Shown: positions 26,885-35,592 of the stretch, in pieces
Position numbering within the stretch: position 1 is the stretch's first letter
Layout of the letters: each line of letters starts with the position of its first letter
Assembly (NCBI RefSeq): GCF_014205215.1
Contig: NZ_JACHNC010000001.1
Span: forward strand, 9,730,501-9,794,500
Length of the DNA: 64,000 nucleotides
Source of the DNA: Actinoplanes lobatus
GTDB taxonomy: Bacteria; Actinomycetota; Actinomycetes; Mycobacteriales; Micromonosporaceae
Reading direction: 5' to 3'
Notes under the pieces: generated by a model
Seen by the model: only the letters and a program-made list of their open reading frames with translations
What the model was told of the DNA's origin: nothing
Databases searched by the model: none
Made by a program: the position numbers and the translations under genes

Positions 26885-28180
26885 CTAGGCGATCCGGGAC
26901 TCGGCGTCGGCCGTGGCGATCGCGCCGGACAGGATCGCGAGCCCCTCCCGGGCCTCGTCCTCGGTGAGGGTGAGGGGCGGGCCGATCCGGAGCACGTTGC
27001 CGTACAGACCCCCCTTGCCGACCAGCAGGCCACCCTCCCGGCAGAGGTCGAAGACCCGCAGCGTGGCCGCCGGGTCCGGCTCGGTGGTGCCGGGCCGGAC
27101 GAACTCCAGCCCGATCATCAGGCCCCGCCCGCGCACCTCGGCCAGGATCCCGTACGACAGCGCCCGCAGCCCACCGAGCAGGATCCCGCCGACCCGCCGC
27201 GCGTTGCCCTGGAGGTCGTGATCGAGCACGTAGTCGAGTACCGCGTTGCCGGCGGCCGCGCTGACCGGGTTGCCGCCGAAGGTGGAGAAACTGACCGCCG
27301 GGACCGCGTTCATCACCTCGGCCCGGCCGACCACGCCGCCGAGCGCGAACCCGTTGCCGATGCCCTTGGCGAAGGTGATCAGATCCGGGGTGACGCCGTG
27401 CGCCTGGTAGCCCCAGAAGTGGTCGCCGGTCCGCCCCCAGCCGGTCTGCACCTCGTCGGCGATGAGCAGGATCCCGTGTTCGGCCAGCACCTTCCGGTAC
27501 GCCCCGAGCAGCCCGTCCGGCCCGTGCACGAACCCGCCCACACCCTGGACCGGCTCGGCGATCAGGGCGGCCACGTCCCCGGCGGTGACCGTGGCGAGGA
27601 CCTCCCGCAGGTCGTCGACGGCCGCCTCGATCAGGTCGGCGTCGGTCAGCCCGGCCATCCGCCCGCGCAGCCGGTCGGCGGAGGCCAGCCAGTTCACCGA
27701 CAGTGGACTCAGTGAGCTGGACGACCAGCTGCGGTGCCCGGTGACCGCCATGGTCGCGAAGGTCCGGCCGTGATAGCTGTTCTTGATCGCCAGGATCTGG
27801 TTGGACCGCCGTACGTTCGTGGCCATGAGCAGCGCCGACTCGTTGGCCTCGGTGCCCGAGTTGGTGAAGAAGACCCGCGCGTCCGGGATGCCGGAGAGCC
27901 GGGCGATCTTCTCGGCCAGCTCGACCTGCCGCCGGATCAGGTAGAGCGTGGAGGTGTGCGCGACGCCGGTGCCGATCTGGGCGCGGACCGCGTCGCTGAT
28001 CTCGGCCACGTCGTAGCCGATCATCGTGGTCAGCACCCCGCCGAAGAAGTCGAGGTAGGTGCGGCCGCCGGCGTCGGTGACCCGGCGCCCACTCCCGGAG
28101 ACGATCTCCAGCGCGTCGTCGCCGTAGTAGACGGGCATCCAACCGGGCATCACCGCCCGGTGACGGTCGAGCAGACTCAT
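26885..28180 (-). CDS. Class III aminotransferase, likely beta-alanine/omega-amino acid:pyruvate type
   Basis: This 431-residue PLP fold-type I enzyme has VFFTNSGTEANESAL (phosphate/substrate region), NSYHGRTFATMAVTGH, the conserved Asp in LLIADEVQTGWGRTG, the Schiff-base lysine in ITFAKGIGNGFALGG, and STFGGNPVSAAAG. The ATG at 28180 follows AGGGAGG. It sits 27 bp downstream of a MocR regulator and is divergent from pyrimidine-degradation genes. Uracil and thymine breakdown release beta-alanine and beta-aminoisobutyrate, which this class of enzyme transaminates. The substrate is inferred from context; 4-aminobutyrate is an alternative. Confidence 0.88.
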   Translation of the reverse strand: MSLLDRHRAVMPGWMPVYYGDDALEIVSGSGRRVTDAGGRTYLDFFGGVLTTMIGYDVAEISDAVRAQIGTGVAHTSTLYLIRRQVELAEKIARLSGIPDARVFFTNSGTEANESALLMATNVRRSNQILAIKNSYHGRTFATMAVTGHRSWSSSSLSPLSVNWLASADRLRGRMAGLTDADLIEAAVDDLREVLATVTAGDVAALIAEPVQGVGGFVHGPDGLLGAYRKVLAEHGILLIADEVQTGWGRTGDHFWGYQAHGVTPDLITFAKGIGNGFALGGVVGRAEVMNAVPAVSFSTFGGNPVSAAAGNAVLDYVLDHDLQGNARRVGGILLGGLRALSYGILAEVRGRGLMIGLEFVRPGTTEPDPAATLRVFDLCREGGLLVGKGGLYGNVLRIGPPLTLTEDEAREGLAILSGAIATADAESRIA

Positions 28181-28207
28181 CGATGGCCTCCCTTGTCGTG
28201 AAGTCCC

Positions 28208-29632
28208 CTAGCGCCATCCGGATGGGTGCGCGAGGTCCCGCCGGCCGCTGCCGCGGGTGGTCTCCGAGGTGGCCGCCGCGAGCACGTCGGCCAGTTCGCC
28301 GTAGCCGTCGGCGACCAGTCCCGCGGTGATCCGCAGGTGGTCGCCGGGCAGCGGGGTGACGCAGAACGGGGCGCCGGGCGCGGCCGCGATCCCGTTGGCG
28401 GCCAGCGCGACCATGGCGTTCTGCTGGTCGGGGACCGGCAGCCAGAGGTTTATCCCGTCGGTCGCCTGGGTGGTCACCCCGCGTTCGGCGAGCGCGGCCG
28501 ACAGCGCGGCCCGGCGGTACGCGTACGCCTCCCGCGCGGCCGCCACCTGTGCCGTGACGTCCGGGTCGGTGAGCAGGTCGAGCAGCACGCCCTGGAGCAG
28601 CCGGCTGGACCAGCCGGGCCCGAGCAGCCGCCGGTCGGCGACCGCGTCGAGCACGTGGGCGGGCCCGCCGACCGCCGCGAGCCGCAGGTCCGGTCCGTGG
28701 CTCTTGGAGAAGCTGGCCACGTGCACGGTCCGGTCGGGCAGGTAGCGGCCGAGGCTGACCGGCGGGGCGGTGGCGATGTCGCCGGCGTGGTCGTCCTCGA
28801 CCACGAGCAGGTGCGGCGCCTCCAGCAGGACGTTGGCGAGCAGCGCGGCCCGGGACTCGTCCATGCTGGCGCCGGTCGGGTTGTGGGCCCGCGGCTGGAG
28901 GAAGAGGGCGACCGCCCGGTAGCCGCGGACGGCCCGCAGCAGCTCGTCCGGGATGATGCCGGAGGCGTCCATCGGCACCCCGACGACGGTGGCGCCGACC
29001 GCCTGGAGCAGGTCGAGCAGCGGCGGGAAGGCCGGGTTCTCGACGAGGACGTGGTCGCCGTACCGCAGCACCGCCCCGGCCACCCGGTCGAGCGCGTCCA
29101 TGGCGCCGTCCACCACGGTGAGCCGCTCCGGCGGGTACGGCCACCGCTGCCGCAGCACCTCGTCCAGTCCGGGCAGCACCGGCGGGTCGAGGTAGCTCCC
29201 GGCCCACCGGCCGTCGCCGATCCGGCGCAGCGCCACGTCGAGCGACGGCAGCAGCAGCGGGTCGGGCACACCGGTGGACAGGTCCCGTGGCAGGCCGATC
29301 CGGGCCCCGCTGAGCTGGGCGTACCGCAGTCGTGCGCGGGGCGGCAGCGGCCCGGACACGAAGGTCCCGGAGCGGCCGCGGGTCTGGATGGCCCCGGCGA
29401 GGATGAGGTTGCGCCACGCCTCGCTGACCGTCGTCGGGCTGACGCCGAGCCCGCCGGCCACCGTGCGGACGGTGGGCAGCCGGGCCCCGGCGGGCAGCCG
29501 GCCGGAGGTGATCAGACGGCTCACCGCCGCCGCGATGCCCCGGGCGCTTCTGTCCTGAACCGCCCCGGTGATCAGCGTCAGCAAATTATCGTCTCCGAAA
29601 CATTCCGTAACGTACGGGCAATTGTCCGCCAT
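28208..29632 (-). CDS. MocR-family transcriptional regulator (GntR-HTH plus aminotransferase domain)
   Basis: 474 residues from an ATG at 29632; a TTG at 29677 extends the frame but adds no domain. The N-terminal winged helix (about 20-90) shows GIAAAVSRLITSGRLPAGARLPTVRTVAGGLGVSPTTVSEAW. The rest is a fold-type I aminotransferase-like ligand domain with HNPTGASMDESRAA, VVEDDHAGDI and the PLP lysine in ASFSKSHGPDLR. MocR regulators sense amino-group substrates through PLP. Position predicts control of the downstream aminotransferase and the divergent pyd operon, probably by a beta-amino acid. A CCGTA-ACG-TACGG palindrome (29605-29617) lies just inside the coding start and could be an autoregulatory site. 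Confidence 0.92.
   Translation of the reverse strand: MADNCPYVTECFGDDNLLTLITGAVQDRSARGIAAAVSRLITSGRLPAGARLPTVRTVAGGLGVSPTTVSEAWRNLILAGAIQTRGRSGTFVSGPLPPRARLRYAQLSGARIGLPRDLSTGVPDPLLLPSLDVALRRIGDGRWAGSYLDPPVLPGLDEVLRQRWPYPPERLTVVDGAMDALDRVAGAVLRYGDHVLVENPAFPPLLDLLQAVGATVVGVPMDASGIIPDELLRAVRGYRAVALFLQPRAHNPTGASMDESRAALLANVLLEAPHLLVVEDDHAGDIATAPPVSLGRYLPDRTVHVASFSKSHGPDLRLAAVGGPAHVLDAVADRRLLGPGWSSRLLQGVLLDLLTDPDVTAQVAAAREAYAYRRAALSAALAERGVTTQATDGINLWLPVPDQQNAMVALAANGIAAAPGAPFCVTPLPGDHLRITAGLVADGYGELADVLAAATSETTRGSGRRDLAHPSGWR
29605..29617. promoter_or_regulatory. Palindrome at the MocR gene start
   Basis: CCGTA and TACGG are separated by ACG, within the first 10 codons of the MocR gene. It is a candidate operator for the divergent region 29633-29774. 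It could be chance in a short palindrome. Confidence 0.3.
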
Positions 29633-29774
29633 CAGGTGTGTCGTTAGTGTCCTACGGCATCCGACGCCGACAAGCAACCCCTGGCGCGGGACCCAGAACG
29701 AGGAGTAAACACACGATCACAGGCGCTTCGAGGCGCACTGCGCGTGCCAGAAGATCAAATAGAGAGGGGCCGCA

Positions 29775-30617
29775 ATGACGACCGGAGTCGTCCGCGCCGC
29801 CCTCGTCCAGACCACCTGGACGGGCGACAAGGAATCCATGATCAAAGCCCACGAGGACTACGCTCGTGAGGCCGCCGCCCGGGGCGCGAAGGTGATCTGC
29901 TTCCAGGAGCTCTTCTACGGCCCGTACTTCTGCCAGGTCCAGGACGCCGCCTACTACGAGTACGCCGAATCCGTCCCGGGCCCGACGACCGAGCGTTTCC
30001 AGGCGCTCGCCGCCGAACTGGGAATGGTCATGATCCTGCCGATGTACGAGCAGGAGCAGCCCGGCGTCCTCTACAACACCGCGGCCGTCGTCGACGCCGA
30101 CGGCAAATACCTCGGTAAATACCGCAAGAACCACATCCCGCAGGTGAAGGGGTTCTGGGAGAAGTTCTACTTCCGTCCCGGAAACCTGGGTTATCCGGTC
30201 TTCGACACCGCGGTCGGGAAGGTCGGCGTCTACATCTGTTACGACCGGCATTTCCCCGAGGGCTGGCGCGCGCTCGGCCTGGGCGGCGCGCAGATCGTGT
30301 TCAACCCGTCGGCCACCAGCCGCGGTCTCTCCTCCTACCTGTGGCAGCTGGAGCAGCCGGCCAGCGCCGTGGCGAACGAGTACTTCATCGGCGCCATCAA
30401 CCGGGTGGGCGTCGAGGAGCTGGGTGACAACGACTTCTACGGACAGACGTACTTCGTCGATCCGGAGGGTAAGTTCGTCGGTGAGGTGGCGGACACCCAC
30501 AATCCCGAGCTGATCGTTCGTGACCTGGACCTGAGCCTGCTCGGCACGGTCCGGGACCGCTGGCAGTTCTTCCGCGACCGCCGCCCCGACTCCTACGACG
30601 GGCTGGTGGCGCCGTGA
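29775..30617 (+). CDS. pydC: Nitrilase-superfamily N-carbamoyl-beta-alanine amidohydrolase (beta-ureidopropionase)
   Basis: 280 residues with the complete nitrilase triad: Glu45 (ICFQELFYGPYF), Lys118 (KYRKNHIPQVKGFWEKFYF) and Cys155 (VYICYDRHFPEGWR). It should hydrolyse N-carbamoyl-beta-alanine or N-carbamoyl-beta-aminoisobutyrate to the beta-amino acid, CO2 and ammonia, the last step of reductive pyrimidine breakdown. The ATG at 29775 follows GAGAGGGG. It is the first gene of the operon; its stop overlaps the GTG of the dihydropyrimidinase (GTGA), so the two consecutive enzymes are made in step. Confidence 0.92.
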   Translation: MTTGVVRAALVQTTWTGDKESMIKAHEDYAREAAARGAKVICFQELFYGPYFCQVQDAAYYEYAESVPGPTTERFQALAAELGMVMILPMYEQEQPGVLYNTAAVVDADGKYLGKYRKNHIPQVKGFWEKFYFRPGNLGYPVFDTAVGKVGVYICYDRHFPEGWRALGLGGAQIVFNPSATSRGLSSYLWQLEQPASAVANEYFIGAINRVGVEELGDNDFYGQTYFVDPEGKFVGEVADTHNPELIVRDLDLSLLGTVRDRWQFFRDRRPDSYDGLVAP

Positions 30618-32014
30618 CCACGCTGATCAGGGGCGGAACCGTCGTCGGCCCCACCGGCCCGGTGAAGGCCGACGTCCTCATCGACGGTGAGACCATCGCG
30701 GCGATCTTCGCGCCCGGGCAGGCCCCGGACGGACCGGAGGTCATCGACGCCACCGGGAAGTACGTCATCCCGGGCGCCGTCGACGCCCACACGCACATGG
30801 AGCTGCCGTTCGGCGGCACCCACGCGAGCGACACCTTCGACACCGGCACCAGGGCGGCCGCGATCGGCGGGACGACCACGATCATCGACTTCGCGGTGCA
30901 GCGGTACGGCGAGGTGGTGCAGGACGGGCTGGCCGCCTGGCACGGCAAGGCCGACGGCAACTGTCACATCGACTACGCCTTCCACATGATCCTCGGCGGG
31001 GTGGACGACGAGTCGCTCAAGGCCATGGATCAGCTGGTGGCCGGTGAGGGCATCTCCAGCTTCAAGCTCTTCATGGCGTACCCCGGGGTGTTCTACTCCG
31101 ACGACGGGCAGATCCTGCGCGCCATGCAGAAGGCGCGGGACAACGGCGCCATGATCATGATGCATGCGGAGAACGGGCCGGCCATCGACGTCCTGGTCAA
31201 GCAGGCCCTGGAACGCGGTGAGACGGACCCGGTCCACCACGGTCTGACCCGCCCGCAGGAGCTGGAGGCGGAGGCCACCAGCCGGGCCATCTGGCTGGCG
31301 AGCGTGGCCGCGGACTGCCCGCTCTACATCGTGCACCTGTCCGCGTCGAAGGCTCTGGAGCAGGTCCGCAATGCCCGTGACCTGGGCCGGAACGTGTTCG
31401 CCGAGACCTGCCCGCAGTACCTCTACCTGACCCTGGAGGACCAGCTCGGCGCGCCCGGCTTCGAGGGCGCCAAGTGGGTCTGCTCGACGCCGCTGCGGTC
31501 CAAGCACGAGACGCACCGCGCCGATCTGTGGCAGGGCCTGCGCACCAACGACCTGTCGGTGGTGTCGACCGACCACTGCCCGTTCTGCTTCAAGGACCAG
31601 AAGGAGCTGGGCCTCGGCGACTTCTCCAGGATCCCGAACGGGATCGGCGGTGTCGAGCACCGGGTGGACCTGCTCTACCAGGGCGTCGTCGACGGCAAGT
31701 TGTCGCTGGCCCGCTGGGTGGAGACGATCGCGACCACCCCGGCGCGGATGTTCGGCCTCTACCCGCGCAAGGGGATCATCGCCCCCGGCTCGGACGCCGA
31801 CATCGTCCTGTACGACCCGAACGGGCGTACCCGGATCAGCGCCGAGACGCACCACATGAACATGGACCACTCTGCGTGGGAGGGCTGGGAGATCGATGGC
31901 CGCGTCGACACGGTCATCGCCCGCGGCGAGGTGATCGCCTCCGGCGGCGAGTACACCGGGCGGGCCGGCCGCGGCCGCTATCTCAAGCGCGGCCTCAGCG
32001 ACTACCTGCTCTAG
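30614..32014 (+). CDS. hydA: Dihydropyrimidinase / D-hydantoinase
   Basis: This 466-residue cyclic amidohydrolase has the first metal site in DAHTHMELPFGG, the to-be-carboxylated lysine in GISSFKLFMAYPGV, metal histidines in MMHAENG and IVHLSASKAL, and the aspartate in VSTDHCPFC. It opens the ring of 5,6-dihydrouracil and dihydrothymine to N-carbamoyl-beta-amino acids; hydantoins are also usual substrates. The start is GTG 30614, overlapping the preceding stop. With pydC before it and an LLM oxidoreductase after it, it forms the core of the pathway. Confidence 0.94.
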   Translation: MTTLIRGGTVVGPTGPVKADVLIDGETIAAIFAPGQAPDGPEVIDATGKYVIPGAVDAHTHMELPFGGTHASDTFDTGTRAAAIGGTTTIIDFAVQRYGEVVQDGLAAWHGKADGNCHIDYAFHMILGGVDDESLKAMDQLVAGEGISSFKLFMAYPGVFYSDDGQILRAMQKARDNGAMIMMHAENGPAIDVLVKQALERGETDPVHHGLTRPQELEAEATSRAIWLASVAADCPLYIVHLSASKALEQVRNARDLGRNVFAETCPQYLYLTLEDQLGAPGFEGAKWVCSTPLRSKHETHRADLWQGLRTNDLSVVSTDHCPFCFKDQKELGLGDFSRIPNGIGGVEHRVDLLYQGVVDGKLSLARWVETIATTPARMFGLYPRKGIIAPGSDADIVLYDPNGRTRISAETHHMNMDHSAWEGWEIDGRVDTVIARGEVIASGGEYTGRAGRGRYLKRGLSDYLL

Positions 32015-32026
32015 AAAGGGGTGGGC

Positions 32027-33025
32027 ATGGACATCGGTGTCGTCTTGCAGAACGACCCACCCGCGCGGGAGGTCGTCGAGTGGGCGAAGAAGGCGGAGGC
32101 GGCCGGCTTCAGTCACTTCTGGACCTTCGACTCGCACGTGCTCTGGCAGGAGCCGAACGTGGTCTACTCGGCCATCCTCGGCGCCACCGAGCGGATCGTG
32201 GTCGGGCCGATGGTCACCAACCCGGGCACCCGGGACTGGACGGTGACCGCCTCGACCTTCGCGACCCTCAACGAGATGTACGGCAACCGCACGATCTGTG
32301 GCATCGGCCGGGGCGACTCCGCGCTGCGGGTGCTCGGTCTCGCCCCGCAGACCCTGGGCCAGCTGCGCGAGAGCGTGCTGGCGATCAAGGGCCTGGCCAA
32401 CGGGGAGAAGGTCACGGTCCGCGGTCAGGAGCTCCAGCTGGCCTGGGCCGCGGACAGCCGCCTCGAGGTCTGGGTGGCGGCCTACGGCCCGAAGGCCCTC
32501 GCCCTCACCGGGGAGGTGGGTGACGGCTACATCCTCCAGCTCGCCGACCCGGACATCGCCGAGTGGATGATCACGGCGGTGCGCAAGGCCGCGGTCCTCC
32601 ACAAACGGGATCCGGACGCCATCAAGTTCTGTGTGGCGGCGCCCGCCTACGTCGGCGACGACCTGGCCCATCAGCGCGAGCAGACCCGCTGGTTCGGCGG
32701 GATGGTGGGCAACCACATCGCCGACATCGTGGGCCGCTACGGCGGTGACGGCCGGGCGGTGCCGCCGGCGCTGACCGACTACATCGCGGCCCGGCAGGGG
32801 TACGACTACGCCGAGCACGGGCGGGCCGGCAACACCCACACCTCGTTCGTGCCGGACGAGATCGTGGACCGGTTCTGTGTCCTCGGGCCGGTGGAGAACC
32901 ACGTGAAGCGGTTGCAGGAGCTCCAGCAGCTGGGCGTCGACCAGTTCGCCGTCTACCTCCAGCACGACGCCAAGGAGCAAACCCTTTCGGCGTACGGCGA
33001 GCACGTCATCCCGGCGTTCCCGTGA
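32027..33025 (+). CDS. LLM-class (luciferase-like) F420/FMN-dependent oxidoreductase, TIGR03842-like
   Basis: 332 residues; the ATG at 32027 has AAAGGGG at a good distance, while the in-frame GTG at 32021 lies on that site. This is a bacterial-luciferase TIM barrel: WAKKAEAAGFSHFWTFDSH, the LLM core GPMVTNPGTRDWTVTASTFATL, CGIGRGDSALRVLG and VWVAAYGPKALALTGEVGDGYIL. It resembles the subfamily labelled F420-dependent oxidoreductase of the CPS_4043 type, repeatedly found beside dihydropyrimidinase genes. Cofactor (F420 or FMN) cannot be told from sequence. No other dihydropyrimidine dehydrogenase is in the window, so it may perform the missing redox step. Its stop overlaps the next start. Confidence 0.87.
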   Translation: MDIGVVLQNDPPAREVVEWAKKAEAAGFSHFWTFDSHVLWQEPNVVYSAILGATERIVVGPMVTNPGTRDWTVTASTFATLNEMYGNRTICGIGRGDSALRVLGLAPQTLGQLRESVLAIKGLANGEKVTVRGQELQLAWAADSRLEVWVAAYGPKALALTGEVGDGYILQLADPDIAEWMITAVRKAAVLHKRDPDAIKFCVAAPAYVGDDLAHQREQTRWFGGMVGNHIADIVGRYGGDGRAVPPALTDYIAARQGYDYAEHGRAGNTHTSFVPDEIVDRFCVLGPVENHVKRLQELQQLGVDQFAVYLQHDAKEQTLSAYGEHVIPAFP

Positions 33026-33864
33026 GGCGGGTCCTCTCGGTGATCGCCGGGCTGGCCGTGGCCGCGCTGCTCTGGGAGGGCTACAAGGCGGCCGGCGATC
33101 CCGAGGGGACGGTGCTGTTCGGCGTACGGGTCCTGCCCCGCGCCGACGACCTCTCGATGCCCCATCTGTGGACCATCGGACAGCGGCTGGCCGATCCGGA
33201 GATGACCGGTGGCCGGCCGGTGTGGCTCGTGGTCCTCCAGGCCTGCCTGTTCACCCTCGGCATCACCGCGGCCGGGTTCGCCGCGGGCACGGTGATCGGG
33301 CTGGTCCTGGCCGCGGCCATGCAGCGGTTCCGGATCGTGGAGCGGGGGCTGCTGCCGTACGTCGTGCTCTCCCAGACCGTGCCGCTCGTGGCGCTCGCGC
33401 CGCTGATCGCCGGCTGGGGCGGCACCCTCATGCCGCCCTGGGCGACGGTCTCGGTGATCGCCGCCTACCTGGCGTTCTTCCCGGTCGCGGTGGGCATGCT
33501 GCGCGGGCTCCAGTCGCCGTCGGCCGCCGGGGTGGAGCTGATGCGCAGTTACGCCGCGGGATGGTGGCGCACGCTGGTGAAGCTGCGCTTCCCGGCGGCG
33601 CTGCCCTACCTCTTCCCGGCGCTGCGGCTGGCCGGCGCGGCCGCGGTGGTCGGCGCGGTGGTCGGTGAGATCTCCACCGGCACCCGGGGCGGCATCGGCC
33701 GCCTGATCATCGAGTACTCGCGGGAGGCCACCTCGGATCCCGCCAAGGTCTACACGGCCATGCTCGGCGCGGCCCTGCTGGGCCTGCTCGTCGCGGGCGC
33801 CGTGAGCCTCCTGGAACTGCCGCTGATGCGGCACCGGCGTCACGTGGAGGTGGCAACACTGTGA
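33022..33864 (+). CDS. ABC transporter permease (SsuC/TauC-like), first
   Basis: 280 residues from GTG 33022 (GTGA overlap). There is one N-terminal helix, a short loop, then five or more helices and the cytoplasmic EAA-type loop (ELMRSYAAGWWRTLVKLRFPAA) that docks onto the ATPase. It belongs to the NitT/TauT-type importer group. The cargo is presumably a pyrimidine, hydantoin or ureido compound, given the operon. Confidence 0.9.
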   Translation: MRRVLSVIAGLAVAALLWEGYKAAGDPEGTVLFGVRVLPRADDLSMPHLWTIGQRLADPEMTGGRPVWLVVLQACLFTLGITAAGFAAGTVIGLVLAAAMQRFRIVERGLLPYVVLSQTVPLVALAPLIAGWGGTLMPPWATVSVIAAYLAFFPVAVGMLRGLQSPSAAGVELMRSYAAGWWRTLVKLRFPAALPYLFPALRLAGAAAVVGAVVGEISTGTRGGIGRLIIEYSREATSDPAKVYTAMLGAALLGLLVAGAVSLLELPLMRHRRHVEVATL

Positions 33865-34670
33865 GTGAGCTGGCGAGCCCGGCCCCGGACGTCGTGCCGG
33901 CGCCGGAACGCGCGGCCTCGGTGGTCGTCGACAATGTCACGAAGGTCTTCAACCAGGGCCGCTCCGACGAGGTCCCGGCCCTGTCCGGCGTGAGCCTGAC
34001 CGTGGGCGGCGGCGAGTTCGTGTCGCTGATCGGGCCGTCCGGCTGCGGCAAGAGCACCCTGCTGCGGCTGATCGCCGACCTGATCGAGCCGACCACCGGC
34101 ACGGTCACCGTCGCCGGGCGGCCGGCCGCTCAGGCCCGCCGCGACCAGGAGTACGGCATCGCCTTCCAGCAGGCCGGCCTCTTCGAGTGGCGGACCGTCC
34201 GCCACAACGTCGAGCTGCCGCTGGAGCTGCGCGGGGTGTCCAGGGCCGAACGGCGGGCCAAGGCCGAGGAGATGCTGGAACTGGTCGGCCTGGCCGACTT
34301 CGCCGGGCACTATCCCGGTCAGCTCTCCGGCGGCATGCAGCAGCGGGTGGCGATCGCCCGTGCCCTCGCGGTCCAGCCGCCGCTGCTGCTGATGGACGAG
34401 CCGTTCGGCGCGCTCGACGAGATGACCCGGGAACGGTTGCAGTCGGAGCTGCTCGGCATCTGCGCCAAGACCGGGACCAGCACGGTCTTCGTCACCCACT
34501 CGATCTCCGAGGCGGTGTTCCTCTCCGGCCGGGTGGTGGTCATGTCCGCCCGGCCAGGACGGATCACCGCGTCGATCGAGGTGGAGCTGCCGTCGCGGGA
34601 CGAGGCCGGGCGGCAGGCCCCGGCCTACTTCGAGAAGATCACCGAGGTACGACAGGCGCTGCGCTCATGA
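33861..34670 (+). CDS. ABC transporter ATP-binding protein
   Basis: 269 residues from GTG 33861 (GTGA overlap with the permease). Walker A GPSGCGKST, Q-loop FQQAGLF, signature LSGGMQQRVAIARAL, Walker B LLLMDEPFGALD and H-loop VFVTHSI are all intact. It powers the two flanking permeases. Its stop overlaps the ATG of a repeat-encoded 26-codon frame (34667-34747). Confidence 0.95.
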   Translation: MSELASPAPDVVPAPERAASVVVDNVTKVFNQGRSDEVPALSGVSLTVGGGEFVSLIGPSGCGKSTLLRLIADLIEPTTGTVTVAGRPAAQARRDQEYGIAFQQAGLFEWRTVRHNVELPLELRGVSRAERRAKAEEMLELVGLADFAGHYPGQLSGGMQQRVAIARALAVQPPLLLMDEPFGALDEMTRERLQSELLGICAKTGTSTVFVTHSISEAVFLSGRVVVMSARPGRITASIEVELPSRDEAGRQAPAYFEKITEVRQALRS

Positions 34671-34747
34671 GCGAGCTTGCGAGCGAATCATCGAGCTCAG
34701 TTGTGTACTCATGGCGACGCCGGAGCGCAGCGGAGGTGGCGACATGA
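34657..34747 (+). repeat. Inverted-repeat-bounded intercistronic element containing a 26-codon linking frame
   Basis: CGCTGCGCTC (34657-34666) and GAGCGCAGCG (34723-34732) are perfect inverted arms around about 56 nt. The element carries an ATG at 34667 that overlaps the ATPase stop (ATGA) and a frame of 26 codons (MSELASESSS...RRRSAAEVAT). Its TGA at 34745-34747 overlaps the ATG of the next permease (ATGA at 34744). Ribosomes could thus pass through three genes without a break. The right arm also holds the permease ribosome binding site (GGAGG, 34732-34736). GGAGCGCAGCGGAG resembles the repeat core at 45420-45580. Confidence 0.7.
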
Positions 34748-35502
34748 GGAAAATTCTGCCGCCGGTGATCGTCGGCGTCGTGGCCCTGCTCCTCTGGGAG
34801 CTGTTCGTGACGCTGGGCCGGGTCGCGCCGTTCATCCTGCCGGCGCCGTCGGCGATCGGGGCGCAGATCGTCGAGCAGCGGCGCAACATCGTGGAGGCGG
34901 CCCTGGCCAGCGGCGCGAACGCGCTGATCGGCCTGATCGGCGGCACCCTGGTCGCGGTGCTGGCCGCGCTCGCCGCCAGCCGGTTCCTGGTCCTCGGCGA
35001 GGTGTCGATCCCGTTCGCCGCGGTCCTCAACGCGCTGCCGATCATCGCCCTGGCCCCGATCCTCAACAACATGTTCGAGTCGACCAGCAGCGTCCCGCGG
35101 CGCCTGGTCACCGGCATCGTGGTGTTCTTCCCGGTCTTCCTGAACCTGCTGCGCGGGCTGCGCGAGGTGGATCCGGTCCACCAGGAGCTGATGCGCACGT
35201 ACGCGGCGTCCGGCTGGACCTTCGCCCGCAAGGTCCGGCTGCCCGGCGCGCTCCCCCACCTCTTCACCGGCCTGCGGCAGGCGTCGTCGCTGGCCGTGAT
35301 CGCCGCGGTCGTCGCCGAGTACTTCGGCGGGTTGCAGGACGGGCTCGGTGCGCGGATCACCTCCGCCGCGGCGCTCACCGCCTACCCCCGGGCCTGGGCC
35401 TTCGTGGCCGGCGCCTGCCTCCTCGGACTCACCTTCTACCTGGTCACGCTCCTGCTGGAGCGCCTGGCCATGCCGTGGAGGTCTATTCACGACCTACCTT
35501 GA
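34744..35502 (+). CDS. ABC transporter permease (SsuC/TauC-like), second
   Basis: 252 residues from ATG 34744 with GGAGG seven bases upstream; ATG 34711 is in frame but lies inside the repeat element. The N-terminal helix (ILPPVIVGVVALLLWELF) is followed by about five further spans and the EAA loop (ELMRTYAASGWTFARKVRLPGA). Paralogous to the first permease; the pair probably forms a heterodimer. Confidence 0.9.
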   Translation: MRKILPPVIVGVVALLLWELFVTLGRVAPFILPAPSAIGAQIVEQRRNIVEAALASGANALIGLIGGTLVAVLAALAASRFLVLGEVSIPFAAVLNALPIIALAPILNNMFESTSSVPRRLVTGIVVFFPVFLNLLRGLREVDPVHQELMRTYAASGWTFARKVRLPGALPHLFTGLRQASSLAVIAAVVAEYFGGLQDGLGARITSAAALTAYPRAWAFVAGACLLGLTFYLVTLLLERLAMPWRSIHDLP

Positions 35503-35547
35503 CCTGCACTTACCCGCAGGAAGGCACCTGGTCTTAACCGTCGTGAA
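35486..35547 (+). promoter_or_regulatory. Inverted repeat between permease and binding-protein genes
   Basis: TTCACGAC (35486-35493) pairs with GTCGTGAA (35540-35547) across 46 nt, spanning the permease stop. It could stabilise the mRNA or attenuate reading into the binding-protein gene. Confidence 0.3.
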
Positions 35548-35592
35548 CAAACCTCCCAAAACAACGCCTTACAAGTTAGTTAGGGGTACGCG

